Translations under genes and position numbers: made by a program | The notes under the pieces: model-generated | Databases searched by the model: none | The model's input: only the letters and a program-made list of their open reading frames with translations | Told to the model about the DNA's origin: nothing | Assembly (NCBI RefSeq): GCF_014648675.1 | Contig: NZ_BMRO01000013.1 | Coordinates: forward strand, 186,001 to 250,000 | Length of the DNA: 64,000 nt | Direction: 5' to 3' | Origin: Actinomadura livida | GTDB lineage: Bacteria; Actinomycetota; Actinomycetes; Streptosporangiales; Streptosporangiaceae | Part shown: positions 51,980 through 60,053 of the stretch, piece by piece | Numbering within the stretch: position 1 is the first letter of the stretch | How the letters are laid out: each line of letters begins with the position of its first letter

Positions 51980-52144
51980 GTGGCTGCCACCGACGTCCGG
52001 CCGAAGATCACGCTGGCCTGCCAGGAGTGCAAGCACCGCAACTACATCACGCGGAAGAACCGGCGCAACGACCCGGACCGCCTGGAGATCAAGAAGTACT
52101 GCCCGAACTGCCGGACCCACCGTCCGCACCGGGAGACCCGCTGA
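51980..52144 (+). CDS. rpmG: 50S ribosomal protein L33, zinc-binding form
   Basis: 54-aa protein, GTG start (VAATDVRPKITLACQEC), with both CxxC pairs (CQEC, CPNC), so the C+ type that needs zinc. An AAGAAAGG site is nine bases upstream. Location between tRNA-Met and the dehydratase genes is conserved in actinobacteria. It is too short to be obvious but fully supported. Confidence 0.95.
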   Translation: MAATDVRPKITLACQECKHRNYITRKNRRNDPDRLEIKKYCPNCRTHRPHRETR

Positions 52145-52513
52145 CCGAGGCGTCCGGACGGACGCGGCACCGCCCGTCGCACTTCTGCACGCAGCCAGTG
52201 CCCGCCGTCCGCCCCGGGACCCGCTGACCAGCACCGCCTGGTCGGGGCGTAGTACCCGCCCGCCGCGTTCTCGCGCGGGCCGGAACCGGGGGACCCGCCG
52301 GTCGGGCGCGGTGCCGTGGCCCGCAATCGTCCGTCCCGGCCCGCGGAACAGCCGCTTCTTGGCATGCTTGCTCTGACGTGATCAGCCCGTCCTCGCGACA
52401 CGACACCCGCGAGGGCGGGCTGAACGCCGTTCTGTTAGCGTCCGACCGAGACGGAAGCAGCGCGTGCCCAGGCGGGCACCGGGCACCTGTTCGACCTGGA
52501 GGGACGGGATTGC
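52145..52513 (+). promoter_or_regulatory. rpmG-hadA spacer with terminator hairpin
   Basis: 369 bases. A 15-bp stem (52383-52397 with 52408-52422, one G-U pair) probably terminates rpmG. The remaining ~90 bases should hold the hadA promoter. No gene seen. Confidence 0.5.
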
Positions 52514-52951
52514 ATGGCACTCAACCGTGATTTCATCGGGCGGAGCTTCCCGCCCACCGAGCCGTACGAGGTCAGCCGGGTGAAGATCCGCGAGTTCGCG
52601 GACGCGATCGGCGACCGGAACCCCGTGTACCGCGACCAGGAGGCGGCGAAGGCGGCCGGGCACCCCGACGTCATCGCACCGCCGACCTTCCCCATCGTCG
52701 TGTCCCTCGGCAACCCCGCCCTCGCCGACCCCGACCTCAACCTGAACTACGCGATGGTCGTGCACGGCGAGCAGCGGTTCGAGTACACCCGCCCGGTCCG
52801 CGCCGGCGACGTCGTGACCTGCACCTCGACGGTCACCGAGATCAAGTCGATCGGCAGCAACGAGAAGATGGTCGTCGAGACCGACATCAAGACCGTCGAG
52901 GGCGAGCTGATCTGCAAGACCTACAACACGATCGTGGAGCGGGGGGCCTGA
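52514..52951 (+). CDS. hadA: MaoC-like (3R)-hydroxyacyl-ACP dehydratase subunit A
   Basis: 145-aa hot-dog protein of the FAS1-like dehydratase type, with the GHPDVIAPPTFP segment but without its own catalytic Asp/His pair. It pairs with HadB to form the active dehydratase of type II fatty-acid elongation. GGAGG precedes the ATG. Its stop overlaps the hadB start (TGATG). Name given by homology and by the rpmG-had order; this organism need not make mycolic acids. Confidence 0.9.
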   Translation: MALNRDFIGRSFPPTEPYEVSRVKIREFADAIGDRNPVYRDQEAAKAAGHPDVIAPPTFPIVVSLGNPALADPDLNLNYAMVVHGEQRFEYTRPVRAGDVVTCTSTVTEIKSIGSNEKMVVETDIKTVEGELICKTYNTIVERGA

Positions 52952-53376
52952 TGACCGCGAAGGTGAACTACGCCGACGTCGAGGTCGGGACCGAGATCCC
53001 CGCGCAGACCTACGCGGTCGACCGCGCCAACCTCGTCATGTACGCGGGCGCGTCCGGCGACTTCAACCCCATCCACTGGCGCGAGTCCGTCGCGAAGGCC
53101 GTGGGGCTCCCGGACGTCATCGCGCACGGCATGTACACGATGGCGCAGGGCGGCCGGTTCGTGACCGACTGGGCCGGCGACCCGGCTGCCGTCGTCGACT
53201 ACGGGGTACGGTTCTCCTCACCGGTCGTCGTCCCCGACGAGGGCGGCGCGACCCTGGAGATCAGCGGCCAGGTGGAGGAGAAGCTCGACGACAACAAGGT
53301 CGTCGTGGCGCTCACCGCCAGGTCGAACGACCAGAAGGTCCTCACGCGCGCGAAGGCGGTCGTCAAGCTCGCCTGA
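52951..53376 (+). CDS. hadB: MaoC-like (3R)-hydroxyacyl-ACP dehydratase subunit B
   Basis: 141-aa catalytic partner with hydratase-2 motif: D37 and H42 in ASGDFNPIHW, followed by GLPDVIAHGMYTM. Forms a heterodimer with the preceding subunit. No third (hadC) gene follows; murB comes next. Confidence 0.92.
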   Translation: MTAKVNYADVEVGTEIPAQTYAVDRANLVMYAGASGDFNPIHWRESVAKAVGLPDVIAHGMYTMAQGGRFVTDWAGDPAAVVDYGVRFSSPVVVPDEGGATLEISGQVEEKLDDNKVVVALTARSNDQKVLTRAKAVVKLA

Positions 53377-53488
53377 ACCGCACGTGGCGCCGCGCACCGG
53401 CCGGGCCGCCCGGCCGGTGCGGGGACGGCCCGCGGGACGCGAGCGGGACGCGGCGAGTGACCGGGCACGCACGGGAGGGGAACACGAC

Positions 53489-54556
53489 GTGGCGGTGTTC
53501 GCTGAAGAGGTGGACCTGGCCGGATACACCACGCTGCGGCTCGGCGGCCCCGCCCGCCGCTTCGTCGAGGCGACGACCGAGGCGGAGCTCGTCGCCGCGA
53601 TCCGCAACGCCGACGACGCGGGCGAACCCGTGCTCGTGCTCGGCGGCGGCAGCAACCTCGTGGTGTCCGACGACGGGTTCCCCGGCACCGTCGTCCACAT
53701 CGGCACCCGCGGCACCGAACGCGTCGCCGCCGAAGGCGACACCGTCCTCCTCCGGGTCCAGGCCGGCGAGGACTGGGACCCGTTCGTCGCGCGCTGCGTC
53801 GCCGACGGGCTCGCCGGAGTCGAATGCCTGTCCGGCATCCCCGGCCGCGTCGGCGCCACCCCGATCCAGAACGTCGGCGCCTACGGCCAGGACGTCAGCG
53901 AGACGATCGTCGAGGTCCGCGCCTACGACCGGGAGGCCCGCACCGTCGTCGCCCTCGACCGCGACGCCTGCCGCTTCACCTACCGGCACAGCGCCTTCAA
54001 AGGGCACGACCGGTTCGTGGTCCTCGACGTGACGTACGCGCTCCACGAGGCCGAGGAGTCGCGGCCCATCGCCTACACCGAGCTCGCGAAGAAGCTCGGC
54101 GTCCAGCCCGGGGACAGGGTGACGCTGAAGGAGGCGCGCGACGCCGTCCTCGAACTGCGGCGCGGCAAGGGCATGGTCCTGGACCCGGCCGACCCCGACA
54201 CCCGCAGCGCCGGGTCGTTCTTCACCAACCCGGTCCTCGAACCCGGCCAGCTCGCCGAGCTGGAGCGCCGCGTCGCCGACCGCCTCGGCCCGGACGCGAC
54301 GTTCCCGCGCTACCCGGAGTCCGGCGGACGGGTCAAGACGTCCGCCGCCTGGCTGATCGACCGCGCCGGCTTCGGCAAGGGCCACGCCGCCGGCCCGGCG
54401 CGCATCTCCACCAAGCACACCCTCGCCCTCACCAACCCGGGCGACGCCAGCACCGCCGACCTCCTGGCGCTCGCCCGCGAGGTGCGCCGCGGCGTCCGCG
54501 AGGCGTTCGGCGTCGAGCTGGTCAACGAGCCGGTCCTCGTCGGTGTGACCCTCTGA
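53489..54556 (+). CDS. murB: UDP-N-acetylenolpyruvoylglucosamine reductase
   Basis: FAD/NADPH enzyme making UDP-MurNAc for peptidoglycan (355 aa, type I). FAD site LGGGSNLVVSDDGFPG, the loop IPGRVGATPIQNVGAYGQ, the arginine in TYRHSAFKG, the catalytic serine in AGSFFTNP and the C-terminal glutamate near VNEPVLVG are all present. The GTG start has GGGAGGGG eight bases upstream; an upstream ATG adds ~35 non-conserved residues. Confidence 0.96.
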   Translation: MAVFAEEVDLAGYTTLRLGGPARRFVEATTEAELVAAIRNADDAGEPVLVLGGGSNLVVSDDGFPGTVVHIGTRGTERVAAEGDTVLLRVQAGEDWDPFVARCVADGLAGVECLSGIPGRVGATPIQNVGAYGQDVSETIVEVRAYDREARTVVALDRDACRFTYRHSAFKGHDRFVVLDVTYALHEAEESRPIAYTELAKKLGVQPGDRVTLKEARDAVLELRRGKGMVLDPADPDTRSAGSFFTNPVLEPGQLAELERRVADRLGPDATFPRYPESGGRVKTSAAWLIDRAGFGKGHAAGPARISTKHTLALTNPGDASTADLLALAREVRRGVREAFGVELVNEPVLVGVTL

Positions 54557-54582
54557 CCCGCCGGTTGGTAGGCTCGGGGCGT

Positions 54583-54704
54583 CGAGGGGGAGTAGTCCCA
54601 ATCGCGTGATCGACATACTGGCGCCGCCGACGGCGCCCGGTCACGCGGGCCTCCGTACGCAAGGGCCGCGCTCCGACGGGCCCGCGAGGCGGACGAGACC
54701 CTCG
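54583..54704 (+). promoter_or_regulatory. yybP-ykoY manganese riboswitch
   Basis: The 5' stretch GAGGGGGAGTAG pairs its CGAGGG with CCCTCG at 54699-54704 to form P1. An internal segment reads GTGA-TCGACATAC, then a GGCGCC hairpin, then CGG-TCAC, matching the Mn2+-binding loops of RF00080. It stands 78 bases before a TMEM165/GDT1 exporter gene, a known target class. Confidence 0.85.
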
Positions 54705-54728
54705 GCCCGGCAGTCGTGCCGGGCCGAG
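54701..54728 (+). terminator. Riboswitch expression-platform hairpin
   Basis: Perfect 12-bp stem CTCGGCCCGGCA / TGCCGGGCCGAG with a GTCG loop. Its first four bases are the 3' strand of aptamer P1, so the two structures exclude each other: Mn-bound aptamer would prevent the terminator. No T-run follows. Confidence 0.7.
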
Positions 54729-54781
54729 GTCGCGCGCCCGAACCCCCGCCCTCGCCCGGCATCCGAGCGAGAGGTAGCCCG

Positions 54782-55363
54782 TTGTCCGCCTTCCTCATCA
54801 GCCTGGTCGTGATCTTCGTCGCCGAACTGGGCGACAAGAGCCAGCTCATGGCGATGACCTTCGCCACCCGCTTCCGCGCGCTGCACGTGCTCATCGGCAT
54901 CACCGCCGCGACCGCGGTCGTCCACCTGGCGAGCGTCGCCCTCGGCGCGGCGCTCGGCGCCGCGCTCCCGACCGGCCCGATCTCCATCCTCGCCGGCGTC
55001 GCGTTCCTCGGCTTCGCGCTGTGGACGCTCCGCGGCGACGAACTCGACGACGACGAACGCGACCGGGCGCGGCGCGCCACCGGCTCGGCGATCCTGGCGG
55101 TCGGCGGGGCGTTCTTCCTCGCCGAGCTGGGCGACAAGACCATGCTCGCCACCGTCACCCTCGCCGCCGACCACGGCGGCCTCGCGGCGCTGGCCGGCGT
55201 GTGGGCCGGGTCGACGATCGGCATGGTCGCCGCGGACGCGCTGGCGATCGTGGTCGGCCAGGTCCTCGGCAAGAAGCTCCCCGAACGGGTCATCAAGTAC
55301 GGTGCCGCCGCCGGCTTCGCGGCGTTCGGCGTCCTGCTGCTCGTCGAGGGCATCACGGCCTGA
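54782..55363 (+). CDS. TMEM165/GDT1-family manganese exporter
   Basis: 193-aa membrane protein with two ExGDK(S/T) motifs (ELGDKSQLMAMTFATRF and ELGDKTMLATVTLAAD), each opening a three-helix repeat. The family exports Mn2+ or Ca2+ in exchange for protons. TTG start with a GAGAGG site seven bases upstream. The preceding Mn riboswitch supports manganese as the substrate. Confidence 0.92.
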   Translation: MSAFLISLVVIFVAELGDKSQLMAMTFATRFRALHVLIGITAATAVVHLASVALGAALGAALPTGPISILAGVAFLGFALWTLRGDELDDDERDRARRATGSAILAVGGAFFLAELGDKTMLATVTLAADHGGLAALAGVWAGSTIGMVAADALAIVVGQVLGKKLPERVIKYGAAAGFAAFGVLLLVEGITA

Positions 55364-55476
55364 CCCGCCTCCCGGCCCGCCCGGCGGCTGAAACGGCCGC
55401 CGAGCGGGAACCATGGAGGCAGGGCCCTTGAGGACCGCGGGGCCGGCCGCGGCGGGGCCCGGACGGGAGTACGACC

Positions 55477-56184
55477 GTGGCCCCACCCGCACCCGCCCCC
55501 CGGCAGGCGCTCGGCATGCGCCTCCAGCTGAGCGACGAGGCCGCCGCCCGCATCCGCGAGCTGATCATGGAGGGCCGGGTCCGGCCCGGCGACCATCTGC
55601 GGCTCGAACGGCTCGCCATGGAGTTCGGCATCAGCGTCACCCCGGTCAGGGAGGCGCTGAAGTCGCTGCGCAGCGAGGGATTCGTCGTCCTGGAGCCGCG
55701 CCGCGGGTTCGTCGTCGCGCCGCTGTCGAAACGGGACGTCCAGGACCTGTTCTGGGTGCAGGCGGGCATCGCCGCCGAGCTGGCCGCCCGCGCCACCCCC
55801 CGGATCGGCCCGGAGGACCTGCGCGGCCTGGAGGCGCTCCACCGCGAATTGGAGCGTGCCTTCGCCGCTCGGCGACCCGACCTGATGGAGGAGCACAACC
55901 ACCACTTCCACCGCGAGATCAACCTGGCGGCCGACTCGGCGAAGCTGGCCTGGTCGCTAGGGACGGCCGCCCGGTACGTCCCGCGCGGCCTGTACGGGAG
56001 GCTTCCCGGCTGGCCGGACCTCGCCGTGCGAGACCACGAGCACATCCTCGCCGCGCTGCGGGACGGCGACGCCGCCGCGGCGGCCGAACGGATGCGCGAC
56101 CACGTCGTCAGGGCCGGTGAACTCCTGGTGAGCCACCTCGAAAGCCGTGGGATGTGGCCGTCCGGCGAGGAGGCCCGGCACTAG
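55477..56184 (+). CDS. GntR-family regulator, FCD type
   Basis: 235 aa. N-terminal winged helix (LIMEGRVRPGDHLRLERLAMEFGISVTPVREAL) and a C-terminal FCD helical domain with histidines and acidic residues that may bind a metal (EEHNHHFHRE, RDHEHIL). Targets unknown; no gene next to it suggests its ligand. GTG start; an ATG 39 bases later (MRLQLSDEA) is possible. Confidence 0.92.
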   Translation: MAPPAPAPRQALGMRLQLSDEAAARIRELIMEGRVRPGDHLRLERLAMEFGISVTPVREALKSLRSEGFVVLEPRRGFVVAPLSKRDVQDLFWVQAGIAAELAARATPRIGPEDLRGLEALHRELERAFAARRPDLMEEHNHHFHREINLAADSAKLAWSLGTAARYVPRGLYGRLPGWPDLAVRDHEHILAALRDGDAAAAAERMRDHVVRAGELLVSHLESRGMWPSGEEARH

Positions 56185-56234
56185 CGCGGCGCCGTGTCCC
56201 GGCGGTCGGCCGGCCAGCGTGCGGTCCGGGAGGC

Positions 56235-57299
56235 TCAGCCCGCCAGCCAGGCGTCGACGCCCGCGAGCAGCCGCCCCCGCACGTCGTCCGGCGCCGCCGA
56301 CGCCCTGATCGACTGCTTCGCCAGATCGGCAAGCTCGGCGTCGGAGAAGCCGTGGTCGGCCCGGGCGAGCTCGTACTGGACGGCCAGCCGCGAACCGAAC
56401 AGCAGCGGGTCGTCCGCGCCCAGCGCGATCGACGCGCCCGCCTCGTACAGCCGCCGCACCGGCACGTCCGACGCCGTCTCCGCCACCCCGAGGCCCACGT
56501 TCGACGCCGGGCACACCTCCAGCGTCACACCGCGCTCGATGATCTGCTCCAGGAGCCGCGGGTCCTCGACGGCGCGCACGCCGTGCCCGATCCGGTCGGC
56601 CTCCAGGGTCTCCAGGCATTCCCGGATGCTCGCCGGGCCGAGCAGCTCACCGCCGTGCGGGGTCGACAGCAGGCCGCCGCGCTTGGCGATCCGGAACGCG
56701 CCCTCGAAGTCGTAGGCCCGGCCCCGCCGCTCGTCGTTGGACAGCCCGAACCCGACGACGCCCCGGCCGGCGTACTGGACGGCCAGCCGGGCGAGCGTCT
56801 TGGCGTCCAGCGGGTGCCGGGTGCGGTTCGCGGCGATGACCACGCCGATGCCGACGCCGGTGGCCTCGGACGCGTCCCGCGCCGCGTCCAGCACCAGCTC
56901 CACCGTGGGGGTCAGCCCGCCGAACTTCGCCGCGTACCCGCTCGGATCGACCTGGATCTCCAGCCAGCCCGACCCCTCCGCCGCCTCGTCCGCGGCCGTC
57001 TCCCGCAGCAGGCGGCGCAGGTCGCCGGGCGTCTGCAGCACCGAGCGGGCGATGTCGTAGAGGCGCTGGAACCGGAACCAGCCGCGTTCGTCGGTCGCCT
57101 GCAGCTTGGGCGGCCAGTCCTCCACGAGGGCGTCCGGCAGATGCACGCCGTGCGTGCCGGCGAGCTCGACGAGCGTCGAATGCCGCATCGACCCGGTGAA
57201 ATGCAGGTGCAGGTGCGCCTTGGGGAGCAGTGCCACGTCATTGCGGGCGGAACCCAGAAGCTCCTGGGCGGGACGAGCTGACACGGTAGGGGCCTCCAT
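56235..57299 (-). CDS. add: Adenosine deaminase family protein
   Basis: Amidohydrolase-fold enzyme (354 aa from MEAPTVSARP) that deaminates adenosine or a related 6-aminopurine. Zinc ligands lie in KAHLHLHFTGS and the HGGE region (STPHGGE); then RIGHGVRA, CPASNVGLG and LGADDPLLFGS with the catalytic aspartates. An ATG 54 bases upstream is possible. Paralogues acting on aminodeoxyfutalosine or other substrates share these motifs, so adenosine is not certain. Its place between the murB region and secE matches Streptomyces order from memory. Confidence 0.9.
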   Translation of the reverse strand: MEAPTVSARPAQELLGSARNDVALLPKAHLHLHFTGSMRHSTLVELAGTHGVHLPDALVEDWPPKLQATDERGWFRFQRLYDIARSVLQTPGDLRRLLRETAADEAAEGSGWLEIQVDPSGYAAKFGGLTPTVELVLDAARDASEATGVGIGVVIAANRTRHPLDAKTLARLAVQYAGRGVVGFGLSNDERRGRAYDFEGAFRIAKRGGLLSTPHGGELLGPASIRECLETLEADRIGHGVRAVEDPRLLEQIIERGVTLEVCPASNVGLGVAETASDVPVRRLYEAGASIALGADDPLLFGSRLAVQYELARADHGFSDAELADLAKQSIRASAAPDDVRGRLLAGVDAWLAG

Positions 57300-57429
57300 G
57301 TGCCAATGCTGCCGGGTGATCGGCGCGGTTGAACCCCCTTCCGGAAGGATCACCTCACCGGACTACCTCGGATGACTCGCGACGGCCATCCCCGCACATG
57401 GGCATCCCGAAAAAACTTTGGGATCGCGT

Positions 57430-57457
57430 GCAACCCCGTCCGGACACCGTGCGTATA
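57430..57457 (+). promoter_or_regulatory. Candidate ECF-sigma promoter
   Basis: GCAACC at 57430-57435, a 16-base spacer and CGTATA at 57452-57457, matching the GCAACC-N16-CGT pattern of SigE-type ECF promoters. It lies 64 bases before the secreted repeat protein, upstream of a SigE-family sigma gene. Confidence 0.55.
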
Positions 57458-57520
57458 CGAGGGGCGCCAGAGAGAGACGGGCACCCCCGTAAACGAGCAC
57501 GGGCAGGAAAGGGATACACG

Positions 57521-58474
57521 ATGATCACGCTGAAGGCCGCCCTGATCGCGGCGTCCGCCATCGGGACCGTCGCCGTGGGCGGCGGCGCGACCTGGGCGAT
57601 GGCCGGCTCCCACCAGGAGGCGGACCTCCGCCCCCAGGGCGCCACGGCCCCCGCGGTGGAGCGCGAGGTCCGGGACGCCGTGCCCGGCACCCCGCCGACC
57701 TGCCTGCCGGCCAAGCCCGCACTGCCCAGCGCCAAGATCCCGGAGACCGGGGCGGAGAAGCAGGTCCGGAAGCACCTGGAGCAGAACCCCGCCACGAGGG
57801 AACTGCCGAAGGCGGACGTGCCCAAGACCGACCTCCCGGGCGCTGGGCTCCCCGACGCCGACCTGCCTGACGCCAAGGTCCCTGACGCGAAGGTCCCGGA
57901 CGCCAAGCTGCCGGACGCCAAGCTGCCGGACGCAAGGGGCAAGCTCCCGTCCGACCTGCCGACCTGCCTGCCGTCCACGAAGGAGCTGACGAAGGGGACC
58001 CCGGCGACCAGTCCGTCCGCCCGCGTCCCGGCCAAGCCCGGCCTGCCCGCCGTCCCCCGGCTCGACTGCGGCAAGCTGGCGCCGGCGGTCGAGGTCGGCG
58101 GCACGGTCGAGCGGACGGTCCTGCTCGCCAAGGGCCTGCGCCACGTCTCGACCGTCCCCGGCTCCGCCGACCTGCGGAAGGCGAACATCTGCGCCGTCAC
58201 GCAGAAGTGGGCCGACAAGACCGGCCGGTGGATCACCGTCGAAACCCTGAGGACGCCCGCCGGCATGACGCAGAATCAGCTGCGGCAGGCGCTGAAGCTG
58301 CCCAAGGGCGGCACCCCCGTGACCGTGCCCGGCGGCACCGCCGGCTCGATCCTCCCGGACCGCGGCGGCGTGCTGCTGTTCGACGCGGACGGCCGGTCGC
58401 TGCTCGTCAACGGCAGCCCCGTCCTCGCGGGCGGCCTGAAGGACGTCACCACCGCGCTGGCCCAGGCCGGGTAA
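57521..58474 (+). CDS. Secreted protein with LPDAK-type repeats
   Basis: 317 aa; I do not recognise a family. A signal peptide (TLKAALIAASAIGTVAVGGG, cleavage near AMAG) precedes a Pro/Lys/Asp-rich region with five-residue (L/V)PDAK repeats at about residues 115-142 and two PTCLP motifs. A C-terminal globular part has two cysteines and ends GLKDVTTALAQAG. AGGAAAGGG stands before the ATG. Next come a sigma factor and its partner, so it may belong to an envelope-stress unit, possibly as target. Confidence 0.75.
   Translation: MITLKAALIAASAIGTVAVGGGATWAMAGSHQEADLRPQGATAPAVEREVRDAVPGTPPTCLPAKPALPSAKIPETGAEKQVRKHLEQNPATRELPKADVPKTDLPGAGLPDADLPDAKVPDAKVPDAKLPDAKLPDARGKLPSDLPTCLPSTKELTKGTPATSPSARVPAKPGLPAVPRLDCGKLAPAVEVGGTVERTVLLAKGLRHVSTVPGSADLRKANICAVTQKWADKTGRWITVETLRTPAGMTQNQLRQALKLPKGGTPVTVPGGTAGSILPDRGGVLLFDADGRSLLVNGSPVLAGGLKDVTTALAQAG
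57840..57936 (+). repeat. 15-bp imperfect tandem repeat in secreted protein
   Basis: About six imperfect copies encoding (L/V)PDA(D/K), with the last four nearly identical (CTGCCGGACGCCAAG type). Confidence 0.75.
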
Positions 58475-58587
58475 AGGGGCCGGCCAGCACACAGCGGTAC
58501 CAGGAACCGGGTGGGCGGCTCGGCGCGGAGCCGCCCACCCCCCGACAGAAGACCGGCCGGATTCGCGCCAGCCCGGGACGGAGCACA

Positions 58588-59097
58588 GTGGGGCGTCGAG
58601 ACGACGAGACGTTCGTGGAGTTCGTGGCCGCACGCGGCGATGCCCTGCTGCGCACCGCCGCGCTGATGTGCGGGGCACGGCAGGACGCCGAGGACGTCCT
58701 GCAGACCGCGCTGGAGAAGGCGTACCGGCACTGGGGGCGGATCGAGCCCGGCAGCGACCCCGAGCCCTACGTCCGCAGGATCCTGGTCAATCTCGTGATC
58801 AGCCGCTCCCGGCGCTGGAAGGTCCTGAAGGAGATCCACATGGCGCGGCTGCCGGAACGGCCGGCGGCCTCGCCCGAACACGCCGTCGAGCTGAGGGGGA
58901 CACTCATGGACGAGCTGCGCAGGCTCGGCCCGCGGCAGCGGGCGGTACTGGTCCTGCGGTTCTGGGAGGACCTGTCGGAGGCGGAGACGGCGCAGGCGCT
59001 CGGCTGTTCGGTCGGAACGGTCAAGAGCCAGGCGTCCCGGGGGCTCGCCAGGCTCCGGGAGCGCCTCGGCACGAACCTGGCGCCACTGGGGAGATGA
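58588..59097 (+). CDS. SigE-family ECF RNA polymerase sigma factor
   Basis: 169 aa: region 2 (ARQDAEDVLQTALEKAYRHW) and region 4 (LSEAETAQALGCSVGTVKSQASRGLARL) with no region 3, typical of the small SigE-family ECF factors of actinomycetes. GTG start with a GGACGGAG site. The next gene starts three bases after it and encodes a single-pass membrane protein, the probable anti-sigma. A matching promoter lies upstream of the preceding gene. Confidence 0.93.
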   Translation: MGRRDDETFVEFVAARGDALLRTAALMCGARQDAEDVLQTALEKAYRHWGRIEPGSDPEPYVRRILVNLVISRSRRWKVLKEIHMARLPERPAASPEHAVELRGTLMDELRRLGPRQRAVLVLRFWEDLSEAETAQALGCSVGTVKSQASRGLARLRERLGTNLAPLGR

Positions 59098-59100
59098 GCG

Positions 59101-59856
59101 ATGGACCTGGAGAGTGAACTGCGGCAGGCCATGGCCGAGCAGGTGGCCGGGACGACCGCGCCGGCGTCGCTCGTCGCGGACGTCAAGCGCCGGCACCGGC
59201 GCCGCAAGGCCCGGATCCACGCCGCCGCCGGAGCCGCCGCGGCCACGGTCGCGGCGCTCGCCCTGGTGCCCACCTACCAGTCGTTCCGGGCCACACCTGC
59301 CGGGAACCCCGGGACCGCCCGAACCGCGGACGGCGGCCCGACGCTCGAGCAGCCGGAACGACCGCCCGCCCCGGGTTCCTCCGCGTCCCCGTCAGCCAAG
59401 GGGGAGCCCAGGGCGGGCGCCTCCTCCCGGCCGGAGGCCCACCCGTCGGCGGGCAGGTCCGCGGATGGCCCGCGCAAGCCCGGCCCAGGGGGAGTGGTGG
59501 ACGGTCTGCCGGGCTGGATCACCTACATTCCGGACGGCCTCACCGCCGCGGGCCCGTGCACGGTGACGGGCGGCGCCGAGCGCGAGACGACGACCTGCAA
59601 GTGGCGCGGGAGCGCGGGGTGGCTGGAGATCGCCATGGTCAAGGGGAGCGGGCTCACCGGCCCGCGGGACCTCATGAAGTCGCCCGGCCTGCCCGGGCAC
59701 ACGTCCGTGCGGGGGGCGCCCGCGCTCACCGCCGACCGTCCCGGCTCAGGACGCCAGATCTCCTGGCTCGCCAGACCCGGCGTCGGGGTGACGGTGTCGG
59801 CCGGCGGCTCGGTGGAGACCCGGCTGATGCGCGTCGCCGAGGGCGTCCGCCCGTGA
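59101..59856 (+). CDS. Single-pass membrane protein, probable anti-sigma factor
   Basis: 251 aa: ~40 cytoplasmic residues with a basic patch (VKRRHRRRKARIH), one transmembrane helix, a Ser/Pro/Gly-rich linker and an extracytoplasmic domain with two cysteines (GPCTVTGG, TTCKWRG). It starts three bases after the sigma stop, so anti-sigma function is the natural inference, although no zinc-binding HxxxCxxC motif is visible. Confidence 0.75.
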   Translation: MDLESELRQAMAEQVAGTTAPASLVADVKRRHRRRKARIHAAAGAAAATVAALALVPTYQSFRATPAGNPGTARTADGGPTLEQPERPPAPGSSASPSAKGEPRAGASSRPEAHPSAGRSADGPRKPGPGGVVDGLPGWITYIPDGLTAAGPCTVTGGAERETTTCKWRGSAGWLEIAMVKGSGLTGPRDLMKSPGLPGHTSVRGAPALTADRPGSGRQISWLARPGVGVTVSAGGSVETRLMRVAEGVRP

Positions 59857-59901
59857 ACGCGGCGCCGGAGGGTCGCCGTGTCTCGGGGAGGCACTGACAC
59901 C

Positions 59902-60034
59902 GTTCCGGCGGGACGTCCCGCGGTGGGGAGGGGCCGCGGCGGGACGTCCCGCCGGAACGCTCCGGGAACGGGCCGGTGGACGCGGCCCGTTCCGCACGGA
60001 ACCGGCCCCGGGCACGTGTGCGCCCGGGGCCGGT
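59902..60034. terminator. Three tandem hairpins between convergent genes
   Basis: A 20-bp perfect inverted repeat (59902-59921 with 59939-59958), each arm itself containing the palindrome GCGGGACGTCCCGC. Next comes a 10-bp GGAACGGGCC stem, then a 13-bp stem (60001-60013 with 60022-60034). Likely terminators for both converging genes. Confidence 0.75.
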
Positions 60035-60053
60035 CCGTGATGGCGGAAGGGTG

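Noticed and set aside
57840..57936. CRISPR-like array
   Set aside because: The repeats are short, contiguous, in frame and coding (LPDAK); no spacers. No CRISPR array is visible anywhere in the window.
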